Shown here: positions 53,984-63,723 of the stretch, piece by piece
Layout of the letters: each line of letters begins with the position of its first letter
How positions within the stretch are numbered: the stretch's first letter is position 1
From: Caproicibacterium sp. BJN0003
Lineage (GTDB): Bacteria; Bacillota; Clostridia; Oscillospirales; Acutalibacteraceae
Length of the DNA: 64,000 bases
Assembly: GCF_026314295.1 (NCBI RefSeq)
Contig: NZ_CP111108.1
Coordinates: forward strand, 806,001-870,000
Direction: 5' to 3'
Notes under the pieces: generated by a model
What the model was told of the DNA's origin: nothing
The model's database searches: none
The model's input: only the letters and a program-made list of their open reading frames with translations
Program-made: the position numbers and the translations under genes

Positions 53984-55248
53984 AGCTGTTTTCGTCCAAG
54001 CAGACAAAGGATGATTCGGAATCGTCCTCTGTTGATGAACGTGCGCTAAATGCAAAAGATAAAGAATTAAAAGCAAAAGAACGGCTTCCCCATGTGCCAA
54101 AGTGGGCATATCGTGTGATTGTGATTTTGATGATTACGGTTGTGGGATTAGGAATTTGGATGAATCGTGATAATCTTTCTCCACAGAATATAGGAGACTG
54201 GGTACAGACACAGTTTTTAGGAATGGGAGTCGGAGAAGGATATCCGCTGAACCTCAATGGGGACGAAGTGGAAGCCCAAAATTTTTGTGTGTCAGATGGC
54301 CGCCTGCTTTTAACGGGGAATACGACGATTCTTTCCCTTAATAGCAGTGCAAAACAAATTTTCAGCCGAAAACATGGCTTTTCTAATCCAGTGATGCTTG
54401 CAAAGGGACAAAAGGTTTTAGTTTATAATCAGGGAGGAAAAGGATATCGGATAGAAAATCAGATTAAGACGCTGGTTTCTGACAACGCTTCTCAAAATAT
54501 TGTAACAGCAGCCCTTGCTTCGAATGGAGCTTATGCGCTGATTTTGGAAGACTCCGGGTATTGCGGCAAATTAACCGCTTATACCAAAGATAATAAAGAA
54601 GCTTACAATTATTGGTTTTCCGATGCTTATCCTACAGCAATTGCACTTAATGAGGAGGGAAACCGTGCAGTGGTCACAGCGGTCACTGTAAATAATGGAG
54701 TTTTGCAGAGTAGCTTTTATTTGCTCGATTTTAATAGTACTGATCCTGTTACTCCTGTAGGGACTTATCCCAATACGGTGTTTACAAAAGTTTCCTATCA
54801 AAACGGCAGTATTACTGCAGTTGGAGATACTCGTACGGTTGTTATGTCTGAAAAAGGAAAAGAGATTGCTAACTATGATTACCAGGGCGCAAAATTGGTT
54901 TGCGCTGCACTTGATCAGAATCGGGCGGCACTTTGTCTTTCTTCTTTCGAAAATGCTTCAGCGGTCAAACTTGTAACGCTTTCAAACCAAGGAACCCAAG
55001 AGAGCAGCATTGATGTTGATTCTCGCGTGACGGCAGTTTCCCTTTATGGTGATACAATGGCCGCTCTTTTGGATGGACAGGTTTGTGCCTATTCTGTATC
55101 CAGAGGGACACAGACAGGCTCCTGTGATATAAAGAGCGATATGCGTACAATTGCGCTTAGTTCTGAAAAACAAGTCTATTTATTGGGCGTTTCCGAAGTG
55201 AGTTGTGCGACGTTTCAGGCTTCAACAGCTTCTTCCGGCGTTTCCTAA
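53980..55248 (+). CDS. DUF5711 family protein
   Basis: A 422-residue membrane-anchored protein. Residues 1-35 are charged with an Ala/Lys-rich coil; one membrane segment lies at about 42-60; the outer part is a series of short beta repeats like a propeller, as in the DUF5711 family. No catalytic motif is evident. Placed between truA and a CvpA-like gene; translationally coupled to truA. Confidence 0.75.
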   Translation: MKLFSSKQTKDDSESSSVDERALNAKDKELKAKERLPHVPKWAYRVIVILMITVVGLGIWMNRDNLSPQNIGDWVQTQFLGMGVGEGYPLNLNGDEVEAQNFCVSDGRLLLTGNTTILSLNSSAKQIFSRKHGFSNPVMLAKGQKVLVYNQGGKGYRIENQIKTLVSDNASQNIVTAALASNGAYALILEDSGYCGKLTAYTKDNKEAYNYWFSDAYPTAIALNEEGNRAVVTAVTVNNGVLQSSFYLLDFNSTDPVTPVGTYPNTVFTKVSYQNGSITAVGDTRTVVMSEKGKEIANYDYQGAKLVCAALDQNRAALCLSSFENASAVKLVTLSNQGTQESSIDVDSRVTAVSLYGDTMAALLDGQVCAYSVSRGTQTGSCDIKSDMRTIALSSEKQVYLLGVSEVSCATFQASTASSGVS

Positions 55249-55278
55249 GGTTTCGAACCAAGAAAGGAGATCGATTTT

Positions 55279-55812
55279 TTGACGGTATTTGATGGAATTA
55301 TGCTGATTCTTTTCCTTTTATTCGCAATAACAGGAATCCGGCAAGGCTTTTTGCATTCAGTTTCCGGTTTGGTCAGCATATTGTTGGCGTCACTTTTGGC
55401 TCCTTCCGTTGGTTCTATGGCAATGGTATGGATCGGAGACCAGCCGGCAGCTTCTCCAGAGGATATGATGATTCACCACATGGTGGTAATTGGAATCTCA
55501 TTTTTGGTACTGCTGATTATTGGGAGTGCCGTGATGCGGATTTTAACAGCACTTGTTCATCTCCCGGGGCTGAAGCTTCTAAATCGGATTTTAGGCGGTG
55601 TTTTTGGTGCGCTGCAAGGCGGCGTGTTGATCCTTTTGATTTGCGCGTTGGCAAATTTTTGGATCCCAGAAGCAGAAAAACAAATTCCGCAATTTCGGTC
55701 TGAAATGGTTACCCAATCTTCTGTTTATCAGTTTGTAGAGGAGAAAAATCCATTTTTATTGATTTACCAAAATGCGATGGAATGGCAGAAAGAGATGAGA
55801 GAGAAAATATGA
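55279..55812 (+). CDS. CvpA family membrane protein
   Basis: A 177-residue protein with four hydrophobic segments and the CvpA-like start FDGIMLILFLLFAITGIRQGF. CvpA proteins are linked to envelope functions, but the biochemical role is unknown. TTG 55279 follows AAAGGAGATC. The stop overlaps the next start (ATGA at 55809-55812). Confidence 0.8.
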   Translation: MTVFDGIMLILFLLFAITGIRQGFLHSVSGLVSILLASLLAPSVGSMAMVWIGDQPAASPEDMMIHHMVVIGISFLVLLIIGSAVMRILTALVHLPGLKLLNRILGGVFGALQGGVLILLICALANFWIPEAEKQIPQFRSEMVTQSSVYQFVEEKNPFLLIYQNAMEWQKEMREKI

Positions 55813-56426
55813 CATACCATAATAAAAATCTGAATATTCCAAATGCTTTAACAGTCCTGCGAATGATTTTGATTATTCCGTTTGTTATTTTTTATGTGAA
55901 CAAACAGTATATTCCAGCGGTCGTGGTTTTGATCATTTCCGGTATTACGGATGCATTAGATGGCTTTGTAGCGCGCCATTTTAACCAATTTACAGAGCTT
56001 GGGAAAATGCTGGATCCTCTTTCGGATAAACTGACGCAAGGTTCGGTTGCCCTTTGCCTTGCAATTCAGTATCCAATTTTGTTACCTTTCTTTCTGGTTT
56101 TTATTATCAAGGAAGTTGGTATGGTAATTGCGGCACTGGTTCTGATCAAAAAGAGAAAAAAACCCTGTGGTTCCAAATGGTACGGAAAAATTGCTACCAT
56201 TCTGTTTTACATCTCTTTTGTCACCATTGTGGCTATGCGAATTTGGAATATTGATAATATGACGCTTACAGTCGTTTTGCTCAGCATTACGGCATTCTTT
56301 ATGATTTATGCATTGATTCGCTATTTTGTTATTTTCCTTTCGATCCTTAGAAGCGATGATCCGGAAAACCATTTGGATATCAATGAGGTAATGGATAAAC
56401 AGATCACATCAGACCGAAAAGATTAA
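55809..56426 (+). CDS. pgsA: CDP-alcohol phosphatidyltransferase (PgsA-like)
   Basis: A 205-residue membrane enzyme, likely CDP-diacylglycerol-glycerol-3-phosphate phosphatidyltransferase of phospholipid synthesis. NIPNALTVLRM at the start and the metal motif DALDGFVARHFNQFTELGKM with DPLSDK are typical. Four to six hydrophobic segments follow. Coupled to the CvpA-like gene. Confidence 0.85.
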   Translation: MTYHNKNLNIPNALTVLRMILIIPFVIFYVNKQYIPAVVVLIISGITDALDGFVARHFNQFTELGKMLDPLSDKLTQGSVALCLAIQYPILLPFFLVFIIKEVGMVIAALVLIKKRKKPCGSKWYGKIATILFYISFVTIVAMRIWNIDNMTLTVVLLSITAFFMIYALIRYFVIFLSILRSDDPENHLDINEVMDKQITSDRKD

Positions 56427-56455
56427 AAAAGTTTACATTTGATTTGAAAAGAATA

Positions 56456-56484
56456 CGAAATATTCAAAATTTATTGATATTTCG
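56456..56484 (+). promoter_or_regulatory. Inverted repeat upstream of the Clp ATPase gene
   Basis: CGAAATAT (56456-56463) and ATATTTCG (56477-56484), perfect arms with a 13-base gap. It overlaps the likely -35 region of a TATAAT box at 56500-56505. No T tract follows, so it is more likely an operator than a terminator. It does not match the CtsR or CIRCE consensus. Confidence 0.4.
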
Positions 56485-56537
56485 GCGTCCATGAGGGATT
56501 ATAATAAATTAACTGCTGAGAGGAGTGGTGAATAAGT

Positions 56538-58832
56538 ATGTTATGTTCTAGATGCCATAAGCGGCCGGCAGTGGTCTTTGTTTCACAGTCAGCGGATTCC
56601 AATGATACGCAGGGACTGTGCCTGGTTTGTGCGAAAGAACTTGGAATCAAACAGGTTGATGACCTGATGAATAAGATGGGAATTACCGAGGAACAGATGG
56701 AAGCAATGGAAAACGAATGGGGTGCACTCATGAATCCCGAAGATACCGATGGAGAAGACGGTGACGATTCGTTTACGCCGGGCGGTGCAGCAACCTTCCC
56801 GAATTTTCTGCAAAATGTTTTTCACGCGGGTTCATCCGGAAGTCAGGACGATTCATCTTCTAATGGGAACGGTGCCAGAACGGGACAAAAGGAGAAAAGG
56901 GAAAAGCCAAAGAGTAAGCGGAAGTACCTGAATGCCTATTGTACTGATTTGAACGCTAAAGCACGGGCAAACCAAATTGATGCAATTGTTGGCAGAGAAA
57001 AAGAGATTGCTCGTGTCATTCAGATTTTGTCTCGCCGGACAAAGAATAATCCATGCTTAATTGGGGAACCTGGTGTAGGCAAGACAGCCGTTGCAGAAGG
57101 GCTTGCTCTGAGAATTGCTTCTGGAGATGTACCTGCAAGACTGCGGAAAAAAGAAATTCATCTGTTGGATTTGACTGCGCTGGTAGCAGGCACACAGTTT
57201 AGAGGCCAGTTTGAGAGCCGAATTAAAGGATTGATCGATGAGGTCAAGGCAGAAGGCAATATTATTCTCTTTATTGATGAGGTGCATAATCTCGTTGGTA
57301 CAGGAGATGCCGAGGGCAGTATGAATGCTGCCAATATTTTAAAGCCTGCACTTTCTCGTGGAGAGATTCAGGTGATCGGTGCGACTACTTTTACAGAGTA
57401 CCGTAAGCATATCGAAAAAGATACGGCTTTAGAGCGCCGTTTTCAGCCGGTAACGATTGCAGAGCCTTCTACGAAGGAAGCAACCGAAGTGCTCAAAGGC
57501 ATTAAATCCTATTATGAGAACTTTCATCGTGTAAGAGTCAGCGACGACTTGTGCCGCAGAGCGGTTGTACTTTCGGAACGCTATATTACAGATCGTTTTC
57601 TGCCGGACAAGGCGATCGACCTTCTGGATGAAAGCTGTGCCTGCGCAGCACTGCGGAATAAGCCGATGGAGGAATACGATCGAACTTCGGAACGGTTGGA
57701 TGATCTGCGCAAAGAAGAAGAGACACTGACTGCCGAAGGAGCAGAGCCAGATTATAAAAAGCTAGCCGAAGTCCGTACTGAGATTTCTAAATTAGAGCAA
57801 AAAGAAGTACAGTTGGCGCCGCTTGCTTTGGGAGCACCGGTAGAGGAAGCAGATCTTGCAAAAGTAATTGAGCTTTGGACTGGAATTCCTGCCAGCCGTA
57901 TTCGTGAAAATGAGCTGAAAAAACTCGCACATCTTGATGACACTCTGAATCAGAAGGTGATTGGTCAAGAAGAAGCTGTTAAGGCGCTTTCTGATGCAAT
58001 CTGCCGGAGCAGAGTTCAGCTGAGCCCTCGCCGCCGTCCGGCAAGTTTTATCTTTGTTGGACCAACAGGCGTTGGAAAGACCGAATTGGTCAAGGTTTTG
58101 TCACAGGAACTGTTTGATACACCGGAGACGCTCATTCGTCTTGATATGAGCGAATTTATGGAGAAGCACAGTGTTTCCCGCATTATTGGTTCTCCTCCGG
58201 GATATGTAGGCTATGATGAGGCCGGACAGGTTACAGAAAAGGTTCGTCGTCGTCCTTATAGTGTGCTCCTTTTTGATGAAATTGAAAAAGCGCACCCAGA
58301 TGTGATGAACATTCTGCTGCAAATTCTCGATGAAGGACGTATCACAGATGCACACGGTCGTACGGTCAATTTTGAGAATACTGTGATCGTGATGACTAGT
58401 AATGCCGGCAGCAATTTGAAAGAAGGCAGTCTTGGCTTTGCTAGAAGCGATCAGGAGATTACCCGCGAACGTGCAATGAAGGGACTTTCTGAGTTTTTGC
58501 GCCCGGAATTCCTGAGCCGTGTAGATGAGATTATTGTTTTCCGTCAGCTGAGTGTAGATGATTTCCAAAAAATTGCTGCCTTAATGCTGAATGAATATGT
58601 TGGAACACTCAAGGAACGTGGGACTATTTTCACTTATGATGAAAAAGCGACTCGCTGGCTTGCGGAGCATGCTCATGGGAAAAAGAGTGGTGCACGAGAC
58701 CTGCGCAATCTGATTCGCAAAGAAGTGGAAGACCGTTTAGCAGCGGCGATCATTGATTCCGGCGATATGACATTGAGCGGAGTTGCTCTGACAACCGACG
58801 ATAATGGAATTAAACTGAATATTTTAAAATAA
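56538..58832 (+). CDS. ATP-dependent Clp protease ATP-binding subunit (ClpC/ClpE-like)
   Basis: A 764-residue Hsp100 unfoldase. An N-terminal zinc site (C3, C6, C28, C31) like that of ClpE replaces the usual ClpC repeat domain; a Gly/Ser/Asp-rich linker (about 70-115) follows. First AAA+ domain with [12 protein letters not shown] near residue 176, a short coiled middle region (about 375-420), second domain with [12 protein letters not shown] near 508. The loop LGFARSD near 632 is the expected ClpP-docking tripeptide. GAGGAGTGG precedes ATG 56538. Confidence 0.9.
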   Translation: MLCSRCHKRPAVVFVSQSADSNDTQGLCLVCAKELGIKQVDDLMNKMGITEEQMEAMENEWGALMNPEDTDGEDGDDSFTPGGAATFPNFLQNVFHAGSSGSQDDSSSNGNGARTGQKEKREKPKSKRKYLNAYCTDLNAKARANQIDAIVGREKEIARVIQILSRRTKNNPCLIGEPGVGKTAVAEGLALRIASGDVPARLRKKEIHLLDLTALVAGTQFRGQFESRIKGLIDEVKAEGNIILFIDEVHNLVGTGDAEGSMNAANILKPALSRGEIQVIGATTFTEYRKHIEKDTALERRFQPVTIAEPSTKEATEVLKGIKSYYENFHRVRVSDDLCRRAVVLSERYITDRFLPDKAIDLLDESCACAALRNKPMEEYDRTSERLDDLRKEEETLTAEGAEPDYKKLAEVRTEISKLEQKEVQLAPLALGAPVEEADLAKVIELWTGIPASRIRENELKKLAHLDDTLNQKVIGQEEAVKALSDAICRSRVQLSPRRRPASFIFVGPTGVGKTELVKVLSQELFDTPETLIRLDMSEFMEKHSVSRIIGSPPGYVGYDEAGQVTEKVRRRPYSVLLFDEIEKAHPDVMNILLQILDEGRITDAHGRTVNFENTVIVMTSNAGSNLKEGSLGFARSDQEITRERAMKGLSEFLRPEFLSRVDEIIVFRQLSVDDFQKIAALMLNEYVGTLKERGTIFTYDEKATRWLAEHAHGKKSGARDLRNLIRKEVEDRLAAAIIDSGDMTLSGVALTTDDNGIKLNILK

Positions 58833-58838
58833 CGGAAT

Positions 58839-58883
58839 TAAGAGCCGACAAGACCAATTAAAAATGGAATTGTCGGCTCTTTT
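58839..58883 (+). terminator. Terminator after the Clp ATPase gene
   Basis: AAGAGCCGACAA ... TTGTCGGCTCTTTT, 12 perfect pairs, with inner CAATT/AATTG. Confidence 0.85.
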
Positions 58884-58884
58884 C

Positions 58885-58912
58885 TTGACAATCGAAAACC
58901 AGGTGCTAATAT
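58885..58912 (+). promoter_or_regulatory. Promoter of the PatB/MalY-like gene
   Basis: Perfect TTGACA (58885-58890), 16-bp spacer, TAATAT (58907-58912), 59 bases before the start codon. Confidence 0.6.
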
Positions 58913-58971
58913 AGAAAGACAGAAGAATTTGTTAAGGAATAATCCCAAAGATGAAAAGGGAGTAATCGTTT

Positions 58972-60150
58972 ATGAATTATCATTTCGACCAGGTCGTTGA
59001 TCGGAGAGGAAGCAATTCCATCAAATACGATTTCACCAGGGAATTGGGAAAGCCACAGGATATACTTCCGATGTGGGTGGCAGATATGGATTTTCCTTCA
59101 CCGCCGGAAGTTCGGGAAGCACTGCATAAAGCTTGTGATTACGGCATTTTTGGTTATACACAGCCAAAAGAGCTTTATATAGAAGCAGTTTCCAACTGGT
59201 TTCTCAAGCATCATGGATTTTGTCCAAAAGCGGAGTGGCTGGTCTTTTCGCCGGGTGTTGTGTTTGGACTTTCTGCTTCGGTAAGAGCATTTACTGAACC
59301 GGGAGATTCTGTTTTGATTCAGCAGCCTGTTTACTATCCGTTTGGAAAAGTTGTTGTTAATAACGGCAGAAAACTTGTTATCAATGAATTGTGCCTTCAT
59401 GACGGGCATTACGAGATCGATTTTAAAGATTTCGAAGAAAAAATTGTAAAAGAACATGTAAAGCTTTTTCTTCTCTGTAGTCCGCACAATCCGGTTGGAC
59501 GTGTCTGGAAAAGGGAAGAATTAATGCGGATAGGGCAGATCTGCCTTGCCCATCAAGTATTAGTTGTATCAGATGAAATTCACTGCGATTTTACTTATCC
59601 AGGATTTTCTCATATGATGTTTCCGTCGTTGAGTGAAACTTTTGCACAGAATTGTATTCTCTGTACGGCGCCGAGTAAAACCTTTAATCTTGCAGGGCTG
59701 CAGGTGAGCAATCTGTTCGTTCCGAATGAGTCCTTGAGAAAAAAGCTCGACGAAGAAATCAAAAAGACAGGCTATGTGGGGCCAAATCAGTTGGGCACGA
59801 TCGCCTGTGAGGCTGCTTATCGGTATGGTGATCTGTGGCTCAAAGAGTTATCTTCCTATCTTAAAGAAAACCTTGATTTTGTGCGGAAATATCTTGCCGA
59901 AAAGCTGCCGCAGATCCATCTCATTGAGCCGGAAGGAACCTATTTGCTTTGGCTTGATTTTCGTGCATTGAAGCTTTCTTCGTCTGAATTGGATGATTTT
60001 ATCACAAAGAAAGCGCGGCTGTGGTTAGATGATGGTCCAATCTTCGGACAGGGCGGAGAGGGCTTTCAGAGAATGAACATTGCTTGTCCGCGTTCCGTTG
60101 TGGAAATAGCGATGGATCGTTTGAAATGGGCAATCGATGGATTAAATTAG
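58972..60150 (+). CDS. PatB/MalY-type pyridoxal-phosphate C-S lyase/aminotransferase
   Basis: A 392-residue fold-type I PLP enzyme of the PatB/MalY family, often cystathionine beta-lyase-like. ILPMWVADMDFPSPPEV is the family start; the PLP lysine is near residue 236 in APSKTFNLAGLQ; NIACPRSVVEIAMDRL closes the protein. Reaction: likely beta-elimination of a sulfur amino acid; an aminotransferase role is possible. AAAGGGAG precedes the start. First of three adjoining genes. Confidence 0.88.
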   Translation: MNYHFDQVVDRRGSNSIKYDFTRELGKPQDILPMWVADMDFPSPPEVREALHKACDYGIFGYTQPKELYIEAVSNWFLKHHGFCPKAEWLVFSPGVVFGLSASVRAFTEPGDSVLIQQPVYYPFGKVVVNNGRKLVINELCLHDGHYEIDFKDFEEKIVKEHVKLFLLCSPHNPVGRVWKREELMRIGQICLAHQVLVVSDEIHCDFTYPGFSHMMFPSLSETFAQNCILCTAPSKTFNLAGLQVSNLFVPNESLRKKLDEEIKKTGYVGPNQLGTIACEAAYRYGDLWLKELSSYLKENLDFVRKYLAEKLPQIHLIEPEGTYLLWLDFRALKLSSSELDDFITKKARLWLDDGPIFGQGGEGFQRMNIACPRSVVEIAMDRLKWAIDGLN

Positions 60151-60161
60151 GAGGGGTTTTT

Positions 60162-60731
60162 ATGCCTTATGTACCAACGGTTGATGAGGCCAGAAAGATT
60201 TTGGAAAAGTACAATCAAGATGCGTTCCATTTGCGCCATGGAGAAATCGTTTCAGGAGTCATGGGATATTTTGCAAAGGAGTATGACCCTGAGCGGGTGG
60301 ATTTTTGGCGTGCTGTGGGGATGCTCCATGATCTGGATTTTGAGCGCTGGCCGGAAGAACATTGCGTAAAAAGTCAGGAACTCATGAAAGAATTGGATTT
60401 AGATCCGGAATTGATTCGTGCAACGGCGAGTCATGGATGGGGAATCCGTGTTGATATTGAGCCTAAATTGATGATGGAAAAGGTACTTTATGCGGTCGAT
60501 GAGCTGACAGGCTTAATCGGTGCGGTTGCTCTTGTAAGACCCAGCCGCAGCATTATGGATATGGAACCGAAATCCGTCAAGAAAAAGTTTAAAGATGTAA
60601 AGTTTGCAGCCGGCTGTTCTCGGGATGTCATTCGAAAAGGTGCCGAAATGCTAGGTTGGACAATGGATGAATTGATCTCAAAGACACTCCTCGCGATGAA
60701 GAGTCTAAAAGAGACCATTCCGGATCTGTAA
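60162..60731 (+). CDS. HD domain protein
   Basis: A 189-residue putative phosphohydrolase with GMLHDLDFERWPEEH as the HD core, preceded by LRHGEIVSGVMGYFA and followed by ATASHGWG. This matches the HDIG-type hydrolase group of unknown substrate. ATG 60162 has GGAGGGG upstream and lies 12 bases after the lyase gene, so the two are probably cotranscribed. Confidence 0.8.
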   Translation: MPYVPTVDEARKILEKYNQDAFHLRHGEIVSGVMGYFAKEYDPERVDFWRAVGMLHDLDFERWPEEHCVKSQELMKELDLDPELIRATASHGWGIRVDIEPKLMMEKVLYAVDELTGLIGAVALVRPSRSIMDMEPKSVKKKFKDVKFAAGCSRDVIRKGAEMLGWTMDELISKTLLAMKSLKETIPDL

Positions 60732-60733
60732 AA

Positions 60734-61846
60734 ATGAAGATCGTTATTATTGGGGCGGGATTTCTTGGTGGAGATTACCTGATCCCCGGGTATCAATTAT
60801 TGACTTCTGACCTCTCGAAAGAGGTACGCGCAGTAAAAGGCAGCTTTGAAAATCTGGAACAGCGCGAACAGGAGCTTCCTTTTCCTTTAAGCGCAGGAAA
60901 CGGCCGCGAGGTTTTGAAACAGTTTCAACCGCAGATGATTATTTTTTCTCCTCCACCGGATCAGGCAAAGGAAATTGCGGAAAATACCATTTTCCCGTAT
61001 TGCAAAGAGCGGTCGAAACAGAATTTATCTTTACCGGAAATTGTTTCCGCGATTCCAGGGCTTTCTGCAGACTGGTTTTCTAAAAAATTAGAGCTTCCAA
61101 TTTCTGCTGCAAAGATCATGCCCAGCATGGCGGAACCGATCGCCGGGGTGGAAGCAGGTGCTTTGGGCGCAAGTTTCGTTTCTCTTTCTCAGAATGCGGG
61201 GGAAGATTTTCGGCAGAGGGTGCAGACCTTGCTTTCCAAAACAGGAGAAGTCTTTTTCCTCAGTGACCATGATGTTATTTCACTTTTGGCAGTTAAGATC
61301 AGCAGCCATCTTTGGAGTAATGCGGCTATGGATATTTGTGATGCGGCACAGGCGTGTGGGCAGCAGATTTCCACCCAGGAAATTGGTTCTGCGGTGCGGT
61401 TTTATCATCGTAAAAGAGAAGCGAATGCACCAAAGTCTGTCTATCCGTGCGGAGAAGATGGCTTACCAAATTGGGCACGCTATTTTCTCGATTCGATGGA
61501 AAATGCATGGTTTTCCGGACTTAGCCAATATACAGCGAAACAGGAGCTTTCAATTTCATTGGAAGAAGCTGAACAAATCAATCACTTGTCTTATGAGATG
61601 AATTTATTGAATGTACAGCTGGAATCAAGAGAGAAACTGCTTTTAAATATCAAACATCATGCAACGTCGGGCGGCCTTCTGGAAAGAGGCTGCATGCTCT
61701 ATGAACAAACTTTATCCGAACCGCTGAGAAGAGCAGTGGGGCAGGCAATCAGAAGTAGTTCTCCAAATGAAGCGTTTTTATTCTTGCAGGATGAGATTGA
61801 CGGGATTACCAAAGCAGTGCGAAGGCATGGAATGAATCTGCAATAA
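60734..61846 (+). CDS. Rossmann-fold protein resembling pyrroline-5-carboxylate reductase
   Basis: A 370-residue protein. VIIGAGFLGGDYL at the start is a nucleotide-binding loop; AAKIMPSMAEPIAGVEAG resembles the ProC-type active-site region; a long helical C-terminal part follows. Typical ProC is about 270 residues, so this has about 100 extra. I treat it as ProC-like of unknown substrate. No clear ribosome site precedes the start; it begins two bases after the HD gene and is likely coupled. Confidence 0.65.
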   Translation: MKIVIIGAGFLGGDYLIPGYQLLTSDLSKEVRAVKGSFENLEQREQELPFPLSAGNGREVLKQFQPQMIIFSPPPDQAKEIAENTIFPYCKERSKQNLSLPEIVSAIPGLSADWFSKKLELPISAAKIMPSMAEPIAGVEAGALGASFVSLSQNAGEDFRQRVQTLLSKTGEVFFLSDHDVISLLAVKISSHLWSNAAMDICDAAQACGQQISTQEIGSAVRFYHRKREANAPKSVYPCGEDGLPNWARYFLDSMENAWFSGLSQYTAKQELSISLEEAEQINHLSYEMNLLNVQLESREKLLLNIKHHATSGGLLERGCMLYEQTLSEPLRRAVGQAIRSSSPNEAFLFLQDEIDGITKAVRRHGMNLQ

Positions 61847-61860
61847 TAAATAATAGATAA

Positions 61861-61904
61861 AAAGGAAGCCAACAGAATTACCGTTTCTGTCGGCTTCCTT
61901 TTTT
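61861..61904. terminator. Bidirectional terminator
   Basis: AAAGGAAGCCAACAGAA ... TTCTGTCGGCTTCCTTTT with one bulge and T tract; shared by the ProC-like gene and the importer ATPase gene. Confidence 0.85.
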
Positions 61905-62664
61905 ATGATGTTCCGTTGAGCTTTAATAATGATAAAATTTTCCTTTTGTAATTTAAAAAGGTAGAAGTCAGGGGAAAATCACTGGAACGTGGACGTGGCT
62001 CAGCAATTTTTATTTCGGCGGTAATGGTTGATGGGGTGCCGGAAAGAATATAAATACGGTCGGAAAGAAGGATGGCTTCATTAATATCATGAGTGATAAA
62101 GAGGGTGGAAAGTTTAATTTTTTCCATCACATTCAGATACCAGTGATGGATGGAACTTTTGGTGATCGTATCTAAAGCTGAAAATGGCTCATCTAAGAGG
62201 GCAGCGCCATCATTTGAAAGATAGGTCCTTAAGAGGGCAACCCGCTGCCGCATCCCGCCTGAAAGTTGAGAGGGCCATTTGTTTTCCGTGCCGGAAATTC
62301 CAAACTCCGGGAAAAATGCAGCTGCTTTTTCTCTGGCTTGTGCTTTTGTTTCGCCGCGGATTAAAAGGGGCAGTGCTGCATTATCAAGCACAGTGCGATA
62401 AGGAAGCAGCAGATCTTTTTGCAGCATATAAGCAAGATGCCCGGCTTCTCCTGTGATCTCTTTTTCGTGCAGAAAGACATGACCGCTTTTTGGCATTTGA
62501 AGGCCGGAGAGAACATTAAACAGAGTGGTCTTTCCAGCACCGGAAACGCCGAGCAGGCAGATAAGTTCACCTTCTGCGAGATAAAGATTTACCTCTTTAA
62601 AAATCGTTGTGCCGGAAAACTCCTGTGAGAGATTTTCCGCTTTTAAAAGAAATGATTCCCTCAT
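61903..62664 (-). CDS. ABC transporter ATPase, thiamine-precursor type (ThiZ-like)
   Basis: A 253-residue ATPase with Walker A GVSGAGKTTL, signature [11 protein letters not shown] and Walker B ALLDEPFSALD. It resembles the nitrate/sulfonate/taurine and ThiZ group. The start overlaps the end of the substrate-binding gene by four bases. With the two genes upstream it forms an importer, probably for a hydroxymethylpyrimidine-like compound. Confidence 0.85.
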   Translation of the reverse strand: MRESFLLKAENLSQEFSGTTIFKEVNLYLAEGELICLLGVSGAGKTTLFNVLSGLQMPKSGHVFLHEKEITGEAGHLAYMLQKDLLLPYRTVLDNAALPLLIRGETKAQAREKAAAFFPEFGISGTENKWPSQLSGGMRQRVALLRTYLSNDGAALLDEPFSALDTITKSSIHHWYLNVMEKIKLSTLFITHDINEAILLSDRIYILSGTPSTITAEIKIAEPRPRSSDFPLTSTFLNYKRKILSLLKLNGTS

Positions 62665-63713
62665 TTTTCGTTTGGCAGATAGTCGTTGGAGAAGCCTTCT
62701 CCAGCAGGAATTTCTTTTTGGATCAGCTGATTATCATAGAGCCATTTATAAAAGCCATTCCAACGGGAAGCATCAATGATTCCCCATTGAGGGGCGTCAT
62801 CTTGATATTTTGAAGCAAGCCATTCTTGGCTCTCTTTGACTAAAGCTTCATTGCTGCGAAGCTCCGGCGCTGCATCCATCAAAATTTCTGCAGCATCATC
62901 AGGATGATCGATTGCATATTGATACCCTTTTTGTACGGCAGAAAGAAATTTCTTTGCTGTTTCGGGCTCTTTTTTAAGGAAGTCATTGTTGGCAATTAAA
63001 ACCGGGGTATAACAATCAAATACCGGGTCAATATCTTTAAATGCAAAATAGTTTGTTTCGACTCCTTGCACTTTAGCAGAAAGGCCATCCCAAGCATAAT
63101 AAACCCATGCAGTATCAACATTGGACTGAATGGCAGCAACAGCGTCAAAACTGTTTCCACAAGGGACCATCTTGAGCTTTGTTGCATCGCCGCCGTCTTT
63201 TTGAATGATGTAATTGACCATGGCTTTTTCTACCGGGGTATCCCAAGTAGCATAAGTATGACCTTCCATCTCTTTTGGAGAAGTAATTCCCTTGCTTTTT
63301 AGAGAAATAATTCCACTGGTGTTGTGCTGAATCAGCGCGGCAACGGCTGTAATTGGGACGGGAGTATCGGCGGATAAAGCAGGAGCAATATCGGAATCCT
63401 GAAATCCTACACCGAACTGTGCTTTTCCGGAGCCGACTAAAGAAACAGCACCATCTTCCGGAGGCTGTTGGATCTCCACGTCCAACCCTTCGTCGGCAAA
63501 GTAGCCGAGCTTTTGTGCGGCATAGATTCCGGTATGATTGGTATTCGGAGTCCAATCAAGGACAAACGTGATTTTTTCCAGATTCTGCGTTTGCGAGGCA
63601 GCCTGAGAAGAAACTGCCGTGTTGGAAGAGGAAGCTTGTGTACTGCCGCAGCCGGCGATCCCGAAAGGAATGGATAGCGCTAAAAAACAGGCTGCAAATT
63701 TTTTTAATTTCAT
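62661..63713 (-). CDS. ABC transporter substrate-binding lipoprotein, ThiY/NMT1-like
   Basis: A 350-residue lipoprotein with lipobox cysteine C22 after a short signal peptide. VLDWTPNTNHTGIYAA is the start of the ThiY/NMT1-type family, which binds pyrimidine precursors of thiamine. GGAGTTAAAT precedes ATG 63713. The family and the order permease, binding protein, ATPase support a ThiXYZ-like importer; sulfonate import is the main alternative. Confidence 0.87.
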   Translation of the reverse strand: MKLKKFAACFLALSIPFGIAGCGSTQASSSNTAVSSQAASQTQNLEKITFVLDWTPNTNHTGIYAAQKLGYFADEGLDVEIQQPPEDGAVSLVGSGKAQFGVGFQDSDIAPALSADTPVPITAVAALIQHNTSGIISLKSKGITSPKEMEGHTYATWDTPVEKAMVNYIIQKDGGDATKLKMVPCGNSFDAVAAIQSNVDTAWVYYAWDGLSAKVQGVETNYFAFKDIDPVFDCYTPVLIANNDFLKKEPETAKKFLSAVQKGYQYAIDHPDDAAEILMDAAPELRSNEALVKESQEWLASKYQDDAPQWGIIDASRWNGFYKWLYDNQLIQKEIPAGEGFSNDYLPNEK

Positions 63714-63723
63714 ATTTAACTCC

